In this document: positions 1-30,067 of the stretch, piece after piece | How the letters are laid out: the number at the start of each line of letters is the position of its first letter | Position numbering within the stretch: position 1 is the stretch's first letter | Assembly (NCBI GenBank): GCA_030141605.1 | Contig: JAQGDQ010000230.1 | Span: 126,001 to 186,000 of the forward strand | Direction of reading: 5' to 3' | Length of the DNA stretch: 60,000 nucleotides | Origin: Tubiluchus corallicola | Lineage: Eukaryota; Priapulida; Priapulimorpha; Priapulimorphida; Tubiluchidae | Made by a program: the position numbers and the translations under genes | Notes under the pieces: generated by a model | Seen by the model: the letters and a program-made list of their open reading frames with translations, nothing else | What the model was told of the DNA's origin: nothing | Databases searched by the model: none

Positions 1-40
1 GCGTGTGTGTGTGTGTGTGTATGCGTGAGCGCGCGCGCGA
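1..40. repeat. (GT)n and (GC)n dinucleotide repeat
   Basis: Alternating GT then GC at the window edge; may continue upstream. Purine-pyrimidine alternation. Confidence 0.9.
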
Positions 41-889
41 CGTGCAATCACTATAGCAAAAAGCATGTCTAATATCGGCAGAGACCTTTTTGATTAAACC
101 ATATGCCTGTAAACACGCTGATAATGCTGATATGGCGAAAATTATTTTTGCTTTATCTTTTGCATTATCATCCAGCAGTAAGTTAGAAGGCTTCTAACAT
201 GTACATTTCTAATATCAGCCTCAGGCGAATTCTCTTCGGATTAAATGAGTACGCTGATGTGTGTGGCAAATCTAAAAGGTTGGTGTCAGATAAAACAACC
301 CATTAGTGACTTTATCTTGCTTTTCTTCAAATTAATTTAAACACGCACAAATATTTGAAAGATAGAATAATACCACAAACATAAGGAAGAGGGTAGTTTT
401 TTGCTGCAAAGCTGCTAGTACTTTCTGTACATCTATAATGCATATAATGTAAATATTAATCATTTTTTTATTATTTACATATTAATTTCGATTTTCTTAA
501 TTTGTACAGTACTTTATTTTTTGTTCCATTTTGCATTAAAAAATCTATTATGTAAAAGATCTGTTTTGCTGCTTTTCTAAACGGGTTTCTCTTTCGCGGC
601 AGATGAAACACGAAAGGAAATAAAGCTTTTTGTTGTAAAATTGATTTTTGCTGTGTCAGATTTAGTCAAACAAAAACACCCACGAGATCTATGTTTACCT
701 GCATCTTAATTTTTAACATTTAAATCAAAACACGCAGCTCGTTTTTCTGCATGAATTAAGCTATCCTATGTACAATACCTCGAACTTTTATTACGTGTTA
801 CAACGGTGACAAGCAGCTTTTGCTGTTTTGTGGAAAATATCTAGTCGAAATCGTAGCGCTTGTAATCCTTAAATGGCCTAGTGTGGACT

Positions 890-980
890 GAGTTTGAGAG
901 AGAGAAAGAGAAAGAGGGGAGGAAGAGATGGATATGAAAAGAGAGGATAGAGAGAGGGGGAGAGTGAGAGTGAGAGAGAC
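890..980. repeat. GA-rich low complexity
   Basis: Degenerate GAGA sequence. Confidence 0.8.
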
Positions 981-1679
981 GGGAAAATTTGAATGGAATT
1001 AGAAGCGCTCTGAAAAATGCTAGTGAGAAGTTTCTAGCAGATTTAAACTTTTAATTAACAAGTAACAACATGAAGTTAGTTATAACATGCTGCCCAAAAA
1101 GTGATGATGTCAGCGCATGCACAGACAAGATATTTCATTCTCGTCTTTCGTCTGCTTACCTGTGTTACTATGGCAACACACCTATATTGCTCTATTTCAA
1201 TGAATAAACACGCATGAAGTTGAATCAATAATACTTTTGAGCGTAAATGGGAAGATACCAGTTAATCACACGTGCTGAATTATATGTAAACAGTAATACG
1301 TAAACAAGAGAAGCCTTGTTTTGTTTTTATCCAAAAGTAGAAAATGTTTTTTTACTACCGAAGCAGTTATGAAAGTTGAAAAAGTTGGGCCACTGAAAAA
1401 GTTGCGCCACTGGAGAAGAACAATTTTACGCTGTAAGTTGTTGCATGGCAGGCATGGCTCCTAGGCTCATGGGCTCATATACCCGCGTGCAAATTAATTG
1501 AAAAAAAATTAATATTTCTCGGTTTTGATGTATGTCCATGTTTTAAGCACGAAAAACGTTATTTTTGTATCTGTTCCTCCTTTTGTCCAGGAAGGGTTAA
1601 TTTTATCATTTTCCGAGCCAATAAATCAGAAAGTGATGCAACAGTCACTCTGTGTGACGTCACGTGATTGCAGCATTGT

Positions 1680-1975
1680 TGCCAGTCTGATGATATTATT
1701 GTTGCTGTTAAGAAAGTGAAGAAGTTTTTCGACGAGAAGCAAATAAGCCTGTTGGAGTGGCCTGGAAACTCTCCTGACCTGAATCCTATAGAAAATTTGT
1801 GGGCTATTTGTAATACCTTTGAGTAATGGTCCACAATGATGGAGAAGCTGATTCAGCCCTTAGTACGTGTTTGGTACGAAGACCCAAAAATCCCCAAGAA
1901 CTGTTCAAAATTGGCAGACCCTGTGCCAAATCGCACCAAGATGCTTCTCAAGAATCAAGGAGGTTATATCACGTA
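1680..1975 (+). mobile_element. Tc1/mariner-like transposase remnant (C-terminal part)
   Basis: In one frame it reads [20 protein letters not shown], then [14 protein letters not shown], a stop at 1825, a diverged stretch and KMLLKNQGGYITY before TGA. The [12 protein letters not shown] block with the catalytic second Asp and Glu, and the terminal GG-x-T-x-Y pattern, are diagnostic of Tc1-like DDE transposases. The N-terminal half is not recognisable and the frame has an internal stop, so this is a dead fragment. Confidence 0.88.
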
Positions 1976-2684
1976 TTGATTTATGTATATACATAATGCA
2001 TATAGTAAAAAATTGCGGAGAACTTTTTGTTTTTTCCAGAATTTGTTTCTATTAATTTGCACAAGGCTATAACTCCGCATGTTTAGTTTGACTGAGTCAT
2101 AATAATTTTGATTACTCAGATTTAGTAGTATCAAGTTAAGGTAAAGCGACTCTATAAAAAAAGAAACGTTATTTGTCTGAAAAGTTGGTAGACTCTTGGA
2201 ACCAATGGTAAATTTTGTCAGTACCATTAAGATTCTTTTTGATATCTTACTTTGGCAAATAGACCAGAATGTCAACCAAGAAACTGACTTTTAACTTGGG
2301 ACTGAAAACTTGTTTATTTATTTATTTGGATGTTGCCTTACTTCTAAGCATTTAGCAGCACTCGAAGAAAATTCACGTTCAGAATCTTAACGTTCTTCTC
2401 TCACCACTGAAGTTTTTCTTTTCGTTTTAATGTAAGATTTCTAGTGAGTCAATTAGTAAACCCCATAAATTTCCGCGCTTATAAATCAAACGTTTTTAAA
2501 CGAGGCACTCATGTTTAACCAGCAAATAGCTTTTCATTAAATATGTGAATTTCTTATTCGTGTCCAAAGATTATACAGTGATTTTTTTTCAACACCTAAT
2601 CATATTTCGTTGTTTGCAATTTTTTTCTTTAAGTGCTTAGCGTACTTCTCGTTAGCACATTAAGTATGCCAAAGCTTTTAGCGG

Positions 2685-2718
2685 TCTCTTTCTCTCTCTC
2701 TCTCTCTTTCTTTCTTTC

Positions 2719-2762
<44 letters not shown>
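2685..2762. repeat. (TC)n/(TTTC)n microsatellite
   Basis: CT-rich array. Confidence 0.95.
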
Positions 2763-2766
<4 letters not shown>

Positions 2767-2991
2767 TCTTTCGATTTATCTCAATATCAATCTTTTTTAA
2801 TGTTCGCTCTTACACCCGCCAAACTATGACGACAAAATTTTCAAACCCTTGAGAGGAATAATAACAACAGTAAGCCACCTTTGTGAATTTCGGTCAGTGT
2901 TCTTTCAATACATGAATGTATTTCAATCGCCTTAAATGCAAGCGTTCATTTCAAATTTAATTCTTAAGGATGTTAGTTATTTGTACTATTA

Positions 2992-3127
2992 AAGCGTATA
3001 GGGCCATGATATCACACTATAAAAAATTTGGTTATAACCAGAGCTTTTTATAATCGGACGGAAAACGAAAAAATTTGATTATAACCACATTTTTTATAAT
3101 CGGATACCATGGCCCTAATACGCTTTC
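2992..3127. mobile_element. Palindromic MITE
   Basis: Imperfect inverted repeat: the left arm begins AAGCGTATAGGGCCATG and the right arm ends CATGGCCCTAATACGCTT. Arms of about 50 bases match at roughly 85%. An internal direct repeat (GTTATAACC with TTTTTATAATCGGA, 3030-3058 and 3078-3104) is also present. There is no coding capacity. TA at both ends would fit a Tc1/mariner-type target site. Confidence 0.65.
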
Positions 3128-4943
3128 GTATATTTGCATGAACGAACCACGTTTTGAAACTGAAAGAAAACGTTTACGTTTGCACGTCAGTGACTGAATG
3201 TATCATGGTGGTGTACTGTCACGGCGAAACACTAGCCCATAATTCAAAAGCGTATTTAAGTTTGTTTTACTTTAAACAACATTTAAGTTTATAATAAGCG
3301 AAAATGTCGAGCGTGTTAGTTCGCTTAATTCACATCACACAACTTGACACAAGGCAGCGTCTACGAAGAATTCATTTCTTTATTAGAAGTAACTGGCTCA
3401 ATAAGGGGATATCATTCTAAGTCCATAACCTGGGCTTCAACGTAATAAATATTGTACTATCCTTAGAAATCGCTGAGCGATGTTCAAACAGTGAATCAAA
3501 TACTGAGATGCTATATCATACATATTTCAGATTGGCACAGGTAAAATAATACCTAATCGATGCGGGGAAACCAAACAAGCTCACGTAATAAACCTCATTC
3601 CTTGCGCAGGTAACATGATGAAAATTTTGCCTACAGCTCCCGGCTTCCACAAAAGCAAATTTTCGCGGGACATAATATCTTCCCTGTCTCGCCATTTAGG
3701 TATTCAAATATTTGCCCAATGCGGCCATTATTATAGCGATTTAAGCGAATCGCGAATCGTTAGTTGTACAAATAACAACACAGACGTAACGTCAGTTATT
3801 GTTCAGTGTCACCTGGTGATTCCTTTAATGTGAAGCAGATCGTATTGGGAATCAATGTTTTTTCACGTGAAAGGATCCCAAAAGAGCTGTTAGTTTGGCA
3901 GCTTTACTCGTATACAGTAATAAGTTACAAAATTTTGAGGGAAAATGTCTGTCGGAAGTGTTGCGTGGACCAAATAGTTGTTCCCGTAATTAAGGTCTGT
4001 AATAACTTAGCCACTCAAGCGCCAAAAGGCTCAGCAGTAAGGCTTATTTTAACTATATGCTGGACAATGTTGACAGCCTGAATTAAAATGTCAAATTATT
4101 GTCCTGCATTATAGTTCTGCAATCTAATAGCCCTTAATTTTTTGAAATTTGTCTTGTAATATTGTCACGAACACACGTAAGTTGAGTAGCCGAAACGATT
4201 TGTGTGAAGGGGTAGTAACGTGTGGAAGAGACTCAGTTGTATGCTGAGTAAAGAAAATTCTATGCTGATAAGCATGTGTTTGTTGCGTGTAAAGTTTGCT
4301 AAAATTTCAGTGACAGATACCGCTGCTGGCTAATAATCATGCTTTCGCGCGTTTAGAAGAAATTTTTGCAACTGTTTGTGCTGTGTTATCTTATCGCGCA
4401 ATCCATTGAAAGATTCCTCACTGAGTACACTAACATCACAGGAATAGACCACTTTATCTTCTTATCGTATGAGTTACACCTATCGTATATCAGAATGTAA
4501 AAGAGCATTAGTAAAGCTGGTACAGCTTTTTTGCTCTTAAAATTTAGTGGTTTTTAGAAGAGAAAGAGTTGACGCCTAGAACAGCTAGATAGTTTACAAG
4601 TTCCATAACTCTGGCCTTCACTTACCGCCGCAATCTATGCGTTCCGACCAATATAAACACACATTTTTAACTATACACTTTAACGTGAGTACAAAAGGCA
4701 ATGTGATCAAACAAATAAAGGGGCAATGTTAGATGACTTGAGCTGTGCAGGCTTTTCTGTGCTTAGTTTATTAGACAATTATTGCTCTAATAAATGCATA
4801 TATAGTCAAACAAGAATATGAGATCTAATATTCTGGCATAAGGCAAAGATAAAAATAATAAGGCTGCAGTATCTGCAAAACTATCTGGTTTAACGTAATA
4901 GCAACTTTCAATTCTAGTACTACTTGGTATATACTTACTCATA

Positions 4944-5018
4944 CGCACGCACGCACACGCGCGCACACACACACACCCTCTTACATACACATACACACAC
5001 ATACACACATCCTCTCTT
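4944..5018. repeat. (CA)n-rich microsatellite
   Basis: Imperfect CA/CG repeats. Confidence 0.9.
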
Positions 5019-5589
5019 TCTTACACATACATATACACATAATATGGTATTGATATATAATGTATATACATGGTATAATATACACATATTACAGATAAGC
5101 AGCAATTTGTAACACTTTAACATCTTTCTCTTTGCTATTATAACTAGCAGAAATGAACATAGCTTTTTTCATTTTCCTTCTCATTCATTTATTTCTTTTA
5201 TTTGTGTCTTGAAAAGTCCATTTCCATGAAATCGCGAAATATGTAAACTGAGCAAAAACTTAAAAAGGATTAATTATATGCTAAACACATCCAAAACAGA
5301 TATTCTCTCAAAATCCGTTGACATATAGAGCAGAGCTTAATTAAGTATATAAAAAGATTTTCCGTCGCTGTTAGTCCCATAATGAACAGAGCTTTACGCT
5401 ACGTTAAACTATTATAAGCATTGCGCACACAGGTAACTTATAGGTGAGTGAACCAATAAGAAAGGCATGAAAAGGTGCACAAAATTATCGCACAGAAGCC
5501 AATAGCTGTAACTAGTTAGAAATATGCTCCGGTTCTTACTAATAAATGCATTAATATAACGAAGGACTAATAATTCTTTGTTCGGTTAT

Positions 5590-5778
5590 GAGAGAATGGA
5601 GAGAGGGAGAGAGAGAGAGAAGAGACAGGAAACGAGAACGAAGGGAAAAAAGAGGAGAAACGGAGAAAGGGACAGAGAGAGAGAGAGGGAGGGAGAGAGA
5701 GAGAGAGAGAGGGGGGGAGAGAGAGAGAGAGGCAGAGAGATAGAGAGAGAGAGAGAGGGAGAGAAAGAGAGAAAGAAA
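5590..5778. repeat. GA-rich microsatellite
   Basis: Imperfect GA array. Confidence 0.95.
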
Positions 5779-6357
5779 GCGCGTGTAATTTTATATCTTC
5801 CATTACTGCAAGATACAATCTTAAAAGAATGTTTCAATGTGATAAGAAGCTTTGCAGCTTATCCGAATAGAAGGTGATATTACCTACTTCGTGCCTTGCT
5901 TCTTAATCTTCCATTAACTCTTTGCAAGTGGATTAATGTCACGTACGTAGGTGAGATTATAAACAGGGACAATGGATTTTCTGATAAAAGCCGTGAACCT
6001 TTCAAAAATTTGGCTAATAAGTTTGAAACAACGAATGAAGTTAACGTGGCACAAAAATTTAATGTCTTGGCAGACTTTAAAAAGTTCATAATGTTATGAA
6101 CATTATAGCAACAAAAGTCAGTCAAGACGGGCCATATGAGTGATTAGAAATTGTGTTTGGACTGGGCTTGAGAATTGGTTAGGGCGTTGTTTATATATGA
6201 TATAACTGCATCATGCTATCTTGAAGCTCTTTTGAGCGTAATGCGCTAATTATTTTAGGTGATATGATTGAAAGGCGAAATTACTTTGGCCACGACAATG
6301 AAAGTGATGACAGTAACAATTGTGATATCTGTTTTTAGTCTGCCGTCAGAACCAATG

Positions 6358-6474
<117 letters not shown>

Positions 6475-6904
6475 ATCTGTGCCAGGGTTTACGGTTAGTT
6501 CAAAACAAGCTTCCAAGAATTTTAAAGCAATGTTAGATTTGGCGAGTAATTGGATGGCTTACAATAACTGAATGGCAGTTGGCCAAAAACCAACTTGTTT
6601 TGTGTGACGGTAATGGACCTTTGTGTAAACCGAACGTTATTTGTCGAAAACTGTTCCAAGTGCTGACATGCCGAAGAAGACCTTTAGGGCTGCATTTTGA
6701 TTAATAAGCTACTAGTGAAAACTTGCGTTTTTTATGTTATGACCAATCTAACCATTGTACAATAGTCTGCTTGCGGACAATGGATAGCACGGACTACCCA
6801 ATGCATATTAGTTTGCATGACCACATTTTCTCTAAGTTGAATGGATTCATTAGCAAACAAAACACGATTCTTCGAAAACAGCAACGTTTTTGCTTTTGTT
6901 ACAG

Positions 6905-23100
<16,196 letters not shown>

Positions 23101-24200
23101 TTGAGAATTTTGTAATTATTGTATTGATTTTTTTGCACTTGTGGTTGCTGTTACTCTTAACTTACAGAGCATAATTTCCATAACTTTATAAAATTATGTT
23201 ATTTCTTATTATTGTATTTTTATAAACTTGTAGTATGATAGAGGCATCACTGCATAGGATCACATATGAGCTATTGGGCATTTACGTAACGAGAGACGAT
23301 ACAGTTATTTTACTGTAACAGCATCTAACCCACAGTTTCTAGCACGAAAGTTTCCATTTTAAATCATTAATACATTCTTTAGCTATGCACATAGCTTGCA
23401 TTGCACAATTTAAGTATAGTGATATTTCTTATTACTGAAAATTAACTTCTTTGCATAATAGCTTTTTACGATCTTTATTATATTTTTGAAGTGTTGTCAC
23501 ACATTATATTTTTACACTTAATACTTAAAATTGTTAAATTAAATATGAATATGTCTGTTGAATGAAAATTGCTTACCATTTCGACGTGTTAAATCAAAAT
23601 TAGCATTCATTCTTGTGTAACTTTTAAACTAGTCCGTGAAGCCTCATTTAGGTTGATCGCTTTGTTTACTTTTTACCTTATAGTTTATTTATTTGTTTTT
23701 ATTATATTTATTATTTTTTCTATCCACTGGTGTGTTTATTTACTTGTTGGGGTATATGTTATTAGTTGTTTATTCATTTTTTGCAGATGTTATGATAGTG
23801 GTTAATGCCGTTTCAATGATAATATAATTAACATTATTATAAAATTCTGTATTAATTTGTTAGTTCTTGTACGTTAAAAACAGTAAATGAGCAAGAACAA
23901 CGTAATTACGTCGTTGTTTGCAAATGGGATGCATGTTTTCTTTCGAAAAAAATCGATAAAAGAACAGTTTCTTAGTAAACTTGTTGATTTTTTCCATAAT
24001 CGTAAGTCCAAAGATGGAGAATTGTCTACTTACACTGTTATCATGTTATTGTTATTATAATCGTAAAACAATACTAATTATTATTAAGCCATCGTTCATG
24101 TTATTATTCATATCAGCATAATAATAATTTTCTGTACTTCGCTACTTGTATATATTGTACATGTTAAAATTCTGTAATAAATTTCTCATTCCAGAATCAT
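23101..24200 (+). other. eag: eag 3' UTR and candidate poly(A) signal
   Basis: AT-rich sequence after the stop codon. A canonical AATAAA lies at 24176-24181, giving a likely 3' UTR of about 1.1 kb. Other AT-rich hexamers occur earlier, so the true end is uncertain. Confidence 0.5.
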
Positions 24201-24992
24201 GTTTTACCTAAACCCGCAGTGTTCACTTTGTTTTGATATGAAGATCAACAATTGCTTAATTCTGGTTTCTCTTTGTTATTTAGATCTTCATATAAGATCT
24301 CGTTTAATGCTGCAAACTTTGCAACTATTGACACCTTGAATTTTTATTTTTTGTCAATATATTCTATCACACAGGGATGCCCTTAAAAATAAATTATTTG
24401 ATCAAGTTTGATGTCATGAGCCACCGTGAATATGACCTTTGATCTTTTAAATTTATGTTTATGTTTGATGTTGAAAATTTTGAAAAGCAGCCATGTACAG
24501 TGACATAAGCAGGTTAGCACCTTTTCAGTTTTAGCTTTTATCAGATGGATTAGGACCTCCGCATCGTAAATAAATTTTCCAAACATCGTAGAGCCTCTAT
24601 AAGAGAAACTTTGCAGAGCGGATGGATTTCTTCTCTGTTATAAGTATGTCACGGTTATCTGTTTGGAATTAAATTTTCAAATACAGTAATTACAAAAATT
24701 CAGTTTCCAATTTCTCTAAAATAATAGTTTAATTTTAAATTCTAAAGTTGTGGTTTGATTCTTTGTAGAAATATGGTTGTGACAAAACAACAATATACTT
24801 ATTTACACTTTGTTATAATTACACAGACAAATATTCCGGTCCACGTCTGGCTGAACTCCGCTCTATGCTACGTACTATCATGCAGGTCAGCCATTAGACT
24901 GTAATCAAATAAACAACTATCAAACTAGTAAACAGGAAACAAAGTTTTTAGTACAGTATGCGCAAAGACTAAAGATCACACTGTGAGCAAAC

Positions 24993-25118
24993 ATGGATAA
25001 TATAGGATGGGAAAAGTTATACAAGGACGCGTTAGCAGCTAGAAAGAGGTGTGCTGGAATCCTTCAGCCAACTCCGTTGCTTAAACTTCATGAAAATACT
25101 AAATGCCCAAACACGAAT
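24993..25118 (+). CDS. dehydratase exon 1
   Basis: Residues 1-42, ending CPNTN. Contains [10 protein letters not shown], the usual substrate-domain opening of the family. Donor AAT/GTAAGT, phase 0. Confidence 0.88.
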
Positions 25119-28100
25119 GTAAGTACTTATTTTGTCAGTTTCTTCTCTCCTCTTTGTTCTGTACTTTTTCTCTAATATGTAGTACTTGCTCATTCACTGT
25201 AAACTGTTTCATATAGACAATGATCTTGGATGCTATACTCAAAAGTCTTCGTACACTGAAATTATAGGTGTTTCTAAAACTTGAGAATCTTCAACCATTG
25301 GGCTCATTTAAGGTCAGGGGAGCTTATAACATCGTTTGCAACTTATCAGATGAACAGAAGAGGCTGGGGGTGTGGTCTGCTAGCAGAGGAAACTTTGCAC
25401 AAGGTAGGTTCACTATGTTAATTCCTATACTTTGTAGTTAGACTAGTAATATTAGTCAGCGGTTTAATTGAAATACTGTAATAAAAGCCTAGATATTCTG
25501 ACGAAATTTAATACACTAAAAAGTTATAGAGGTGATTTATTGAAAATGCGCAAGCTGAACAGTCAGAACGACCAATTTGTAAATATTGAGCCGTGTTTCT
25601 CAATAAATCACTTCTTAAACCAATTTACCTTTTACATTTCGTTCGCTATCCATTTCAATACGACATTTTGTTGAAATGAAAGTTTGTTTCTAGACGGTAG
25701 TAAAATATAGCTGAACATACATCATAAGGCTGAATGAATGAATGAACGAATGCAAGAATGGCTTAATAAATAGAAGAAAAAACTATAAAAAACTTTTAAA
25801 CAAAATGCTATTATAAGTTAACAAACAAAATCAGTTGCATTACATGTGAGTTCTGCACATGGTATTTACGAACTATTGAGGATTATTCTTGACAATTCGA
25901 TGGGCTCTGGTAGGGGCAATCTTCAATGTAACTGTAAAAATTGCAAACACAAAAATTCCTTGCTTGTTGCGGGTTTACAATTAGATTCTTATTTCTAAAC
26001 GAACAACACTAGACAATTGCCAGGTATCCGACTTACAAAATTATGATAAAAGTTATAAACAAAAATACCTCTCATTTCTTAACAATTCTTTATTGTTATT
26101 AATAAATTCTTTTAATTCCTTAACCAATGTTAGCAACACAGTTCGTCACTGCTAACACAATTACACGCATTATTGTGTGTAGAAAACAGATAAATCTATT
26201 AATCTGTCAAACGCGTTAGATAGTAAGTAACTCAAGAAGCAAGTTTGCCCGTTAAATCTAGGTTTGTGCCTCCCTCTAGTGCAGCATAACAAAAATATTT
26301 TGGCTTCATCCGTCATTACAGTATGGCCCATAAAAATATTAAAAGTATATACCCTGCCCGCCAAATACTGATCCCGACTTGCAATATATCGAATTGTGTA
26401 AAAAACGTAGGACATTTTATTGATTTTATTGCATTTTTAACCCGTAACAAGGTTCCAATCCGCTCATTTACAGCCATTACAGAAAGGGAAAAAGCAGCCT
26501 AACAGCTTTAGTAAAGTTAGCAAGTACGAACATGGCTAAAAATTTATTAGTCATATATTGTAAAAGTTATCATAAAATTGATTCATTTTGACAGAAACCA
26601 ACTTCTAAATCTATTTTGCGATTTATATCTTCATTTATACCGCATTTGAGTTTTAATCTCAGGATTGTCATGGGCTTGCAACCAGCAAGACATCAAATGC
26701 ACCGTGGTTGTACCTCACAATGCTCCCAAGGCGAAGATCGAGCCTGCGGAAAAATTAGGAGCTAGAATCGTACATGTAAGTTTCGTCACTTGACGTTTTT
26801 GTGACAAATCAGACCAATTAAGTAATCGATCTTAGGAATATTAACCAGCGAAATACACGACGCAACGGTACCTTAATTTTGTATTCTACAGGTGTCAAAC
26901 TCGGAATGGTTTAAGATAATATTTGAAAGTCCAACATGTCCACAAGCAACTGGAACATTCATACATCCGGCGTTTGAGTACAAAGCAATAGCTGGTGAGT
27001 TAGTATAGATGAGTTTGTTGATCTATTACCAATTTTCGTTTTTCTGCTTTTCAGGCCCAGCAAACTGTGTGAAGATTTTGTTTTCTTGGCCAAATTCTGT
27101 GATGAACCAAAAATGGCTAGCTTAACGGTTACTCTGTCAGCTTTAATCAAACAGCTCCGATTTTTCTGCGATGGCAATATAGCGCGAGTAAAAATAAGCT
27201 AAAAGGTAATAAAGAATGGCTTGCTCTATAATTAAGTCATATGCTCGCTAGAAAAGTCGCTCTCACATTCAACAATTTTTATTGGCAGCAAATGTTGTGC
27301 TGATAAAAGTCGCAAGCGTGTCAGTGTGACAAGTTTAAAAGAAAAGCTATGTTTTTTTTGTGCCTCTTTACCATAAATTACACGACCTGGCAAAGTAAAA
27401 TATAATGTATTTCGAAATCAGATGTATGGGATATATCCGGAAGCGCTTATGGATATTTTAATGTCATTATTAAATCCAACTCTCAATGTTAAATTATAAC
27501 TTTATGGTTTTGTCTAAAATTAATAGTACGGCATTACTGATTTTTACGTGGTAGCCGAATTGGCCAAATGGTTATGGCGAGCCTGGCCAGTAAAAAGATT
27601 GGTAACCATCACGAAAACTACTTTTGAGCAGTTTCAGCTGTCATGCTATTCCCGGCTAGTTATCTTGTTGAACTATGCAAGTATCTAAATGTGGCTCAGA
27701 CACTACTGCAGGTTCTTTAGGATGATCACCTTGTGATGAAGTAGGCTCAACCCCCGGCGCATCCATTACATTAAGATGGCCCTGTCTTTGAATTGTAAAT
27801 TTACATAAAACTAGTCCGGAATGCGAAGCATGGGGATTACTCGCTTATTGCGAATTTTCTGCTCAACTGTCTCGATATGTAATTTAGAATGCCGTTTATT
27901 ATTGCTATAGATCCATATTTTACAAAATTTAGACTTGGAATTAACTTTATTGCAACGTCGTCTCATTGTTAAAAACTTGTAGAAACGTTCACGTGGACAA
28001 CGAGAACGAGACCCAGACAGGTCTCACGGCGAAATAGACGGCTCTATAGAGTTACTGTGCTAGCGAGTAACGCAAAAACTGAATTTTCGAGAATTGCTTT

Positions 28101-29669
28101 GATCATTTCAGTTTTAGAACGTTGTGACAAGGTCCATAAGCCGAATATAATTGTCTCTTATAATAAGCCGAATAAGCTCTCTTATTGTTCCAAAAGTCTT
28201 ACCTACATCCAAGGACCAAGCGTTATACACATACATAATTATTTTTGCAAAACTTCTATATGACTTTTGTCCGAAATGTAATTATAATTCGAATCCGTCG
28301 CCTATATGAAGCAATTACTGGGTGTGTTATACATACACTGAATGACCATAGAAAAAATGACCATACAAATTTGAGTACGTGCCTAATGTTCTGTATGGAT
28401 ATCTCGCAGCTTGGCATTTAGAAGCTCATTTTCTGTTATTGTAAATCCTTTGTCAGGTAATGCTGTTATTGGATTAGAAATTCTAGAGCAGCTCGCAGAT
28501 ATTGATGCTATAATTATACCTTTCGGGGGAGGTGGACTGACTCTAGGAATTGCTGCTTGCATTAAACATAGGTAACATTTACTGCTTTAATTCTCTCTCT
28601 CTTCTCTCTCTCCCTTTTCCTCCCTTCTCTCTGTTTCTCTGTCGCGCTCTCTCTCCTGCTTTCAGTATCTTTGTTTTTTCTCTCATTCCCTCCCCTCGTT
28701 GTCACCAATAATTACTTTCTTATATTCTTTACTTATCTTTTACTTTACTTCAAACAAGTTTTCTTTCCTCCAATAGTTTGCTTCTTTTTCCTTTCCGTTT
28801 CTCTAAACCTCTTCTTTTCTATCATTAGTTCTATCGTCCAACTGTTTTTTGCTGTTGTCATTTTTTGTTCGTTTACCTATCGCTTATATTTTTCCATTTT
28901 TTCTGTTTTCTTCTTTTCTGCTTTGTTTCCTTTTCCTCGTTTTCCTTTCGTGCTTTTCGCTTTTTGTTCTTTCGTAGTTCTTCATTTCTTTTCTCTCTCT
29001 TAATTTCCTTTTTCTTTGCATCTTTGCGTCCCTTCTTTTTATCTTCCCTTCTGCCTTCCATTCCTCCTTCCTCCCCGTTGCTTTCGTTTCCGCCTTTTTC
29101 ATTCACCTTTACACATCTACTAATAGGCTGGCGCATGTTCTTCAGTAAACAGAAAAAACAACCCTCTTCAGTTACCAAATTTCCTTTCGTAAGCAAGTAA
29201 TATTTCCCACAAATTAAGTTATTCATCTTCATTTACCAAATTTAGCTTATTATGTACGTTATTTCGCGTAACCATAGCAACCGAGTTTATGTTGTGTTAT
29301 AATCAAATGATATGAGTACATAATAAACTTGACTAAACGACATTTTGAGTTGGCGTTGCTCAAGAATTTCAAACTTTTATTACTAGTTCACTTCAGACTG
29401 CATTACGCAACGCTCTTGAGAGTAACATTTTTCTGGCAGCGTTTTATATTTTTGAAAAAATGAAATTAGGCTTTAATAATAAGAATAACCAGAGTGCAGA
29501 TTTATGAATGGTAAAGAAAATCTACGCTAAAGTGAAGAAGGGGGATGGAAATTACAAGGTTTCTAAATCTTGTAAATTAATTGAGACAAAAGATGTTTTC
29601 TTTACAAAGATGCATTTTATTTAGTATTTACGCACGCATAATTTGTTTAAACTCCATGTCGCTGGCTGG

Positions 29670-29735
<66 letters not shown>

Positions 29736-29745
29736 ACTCTCTCTC

Positions 29746-29821
<76 letters not shown>

Positions 29822-30033
29822 TCTCTCTCTCCCTCTCTCTCTCTCCCTCCGTCATCCAAAAACACCATGTTCCTGCAAATAATAGACAATATTATAAAAA
29901 ATGAAAAGAATTGTAACTTTGAATGCGTGATTGAAAATCTCAGAAAAATTGATTAGGCTACATGTTTTAATACGTATATTTAAGTACATTATAATTTAAG
30001 TGACTCCACGTATTTTGCTTTCTCACACATACA

Positions 30034-30067
<34 letters not shown>

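Noticed and set aside
28671-29200. Overlapping Phe/Ser-rich open frames
   Set aside because: Pyrimidine-rich low-complexity intron sequence.
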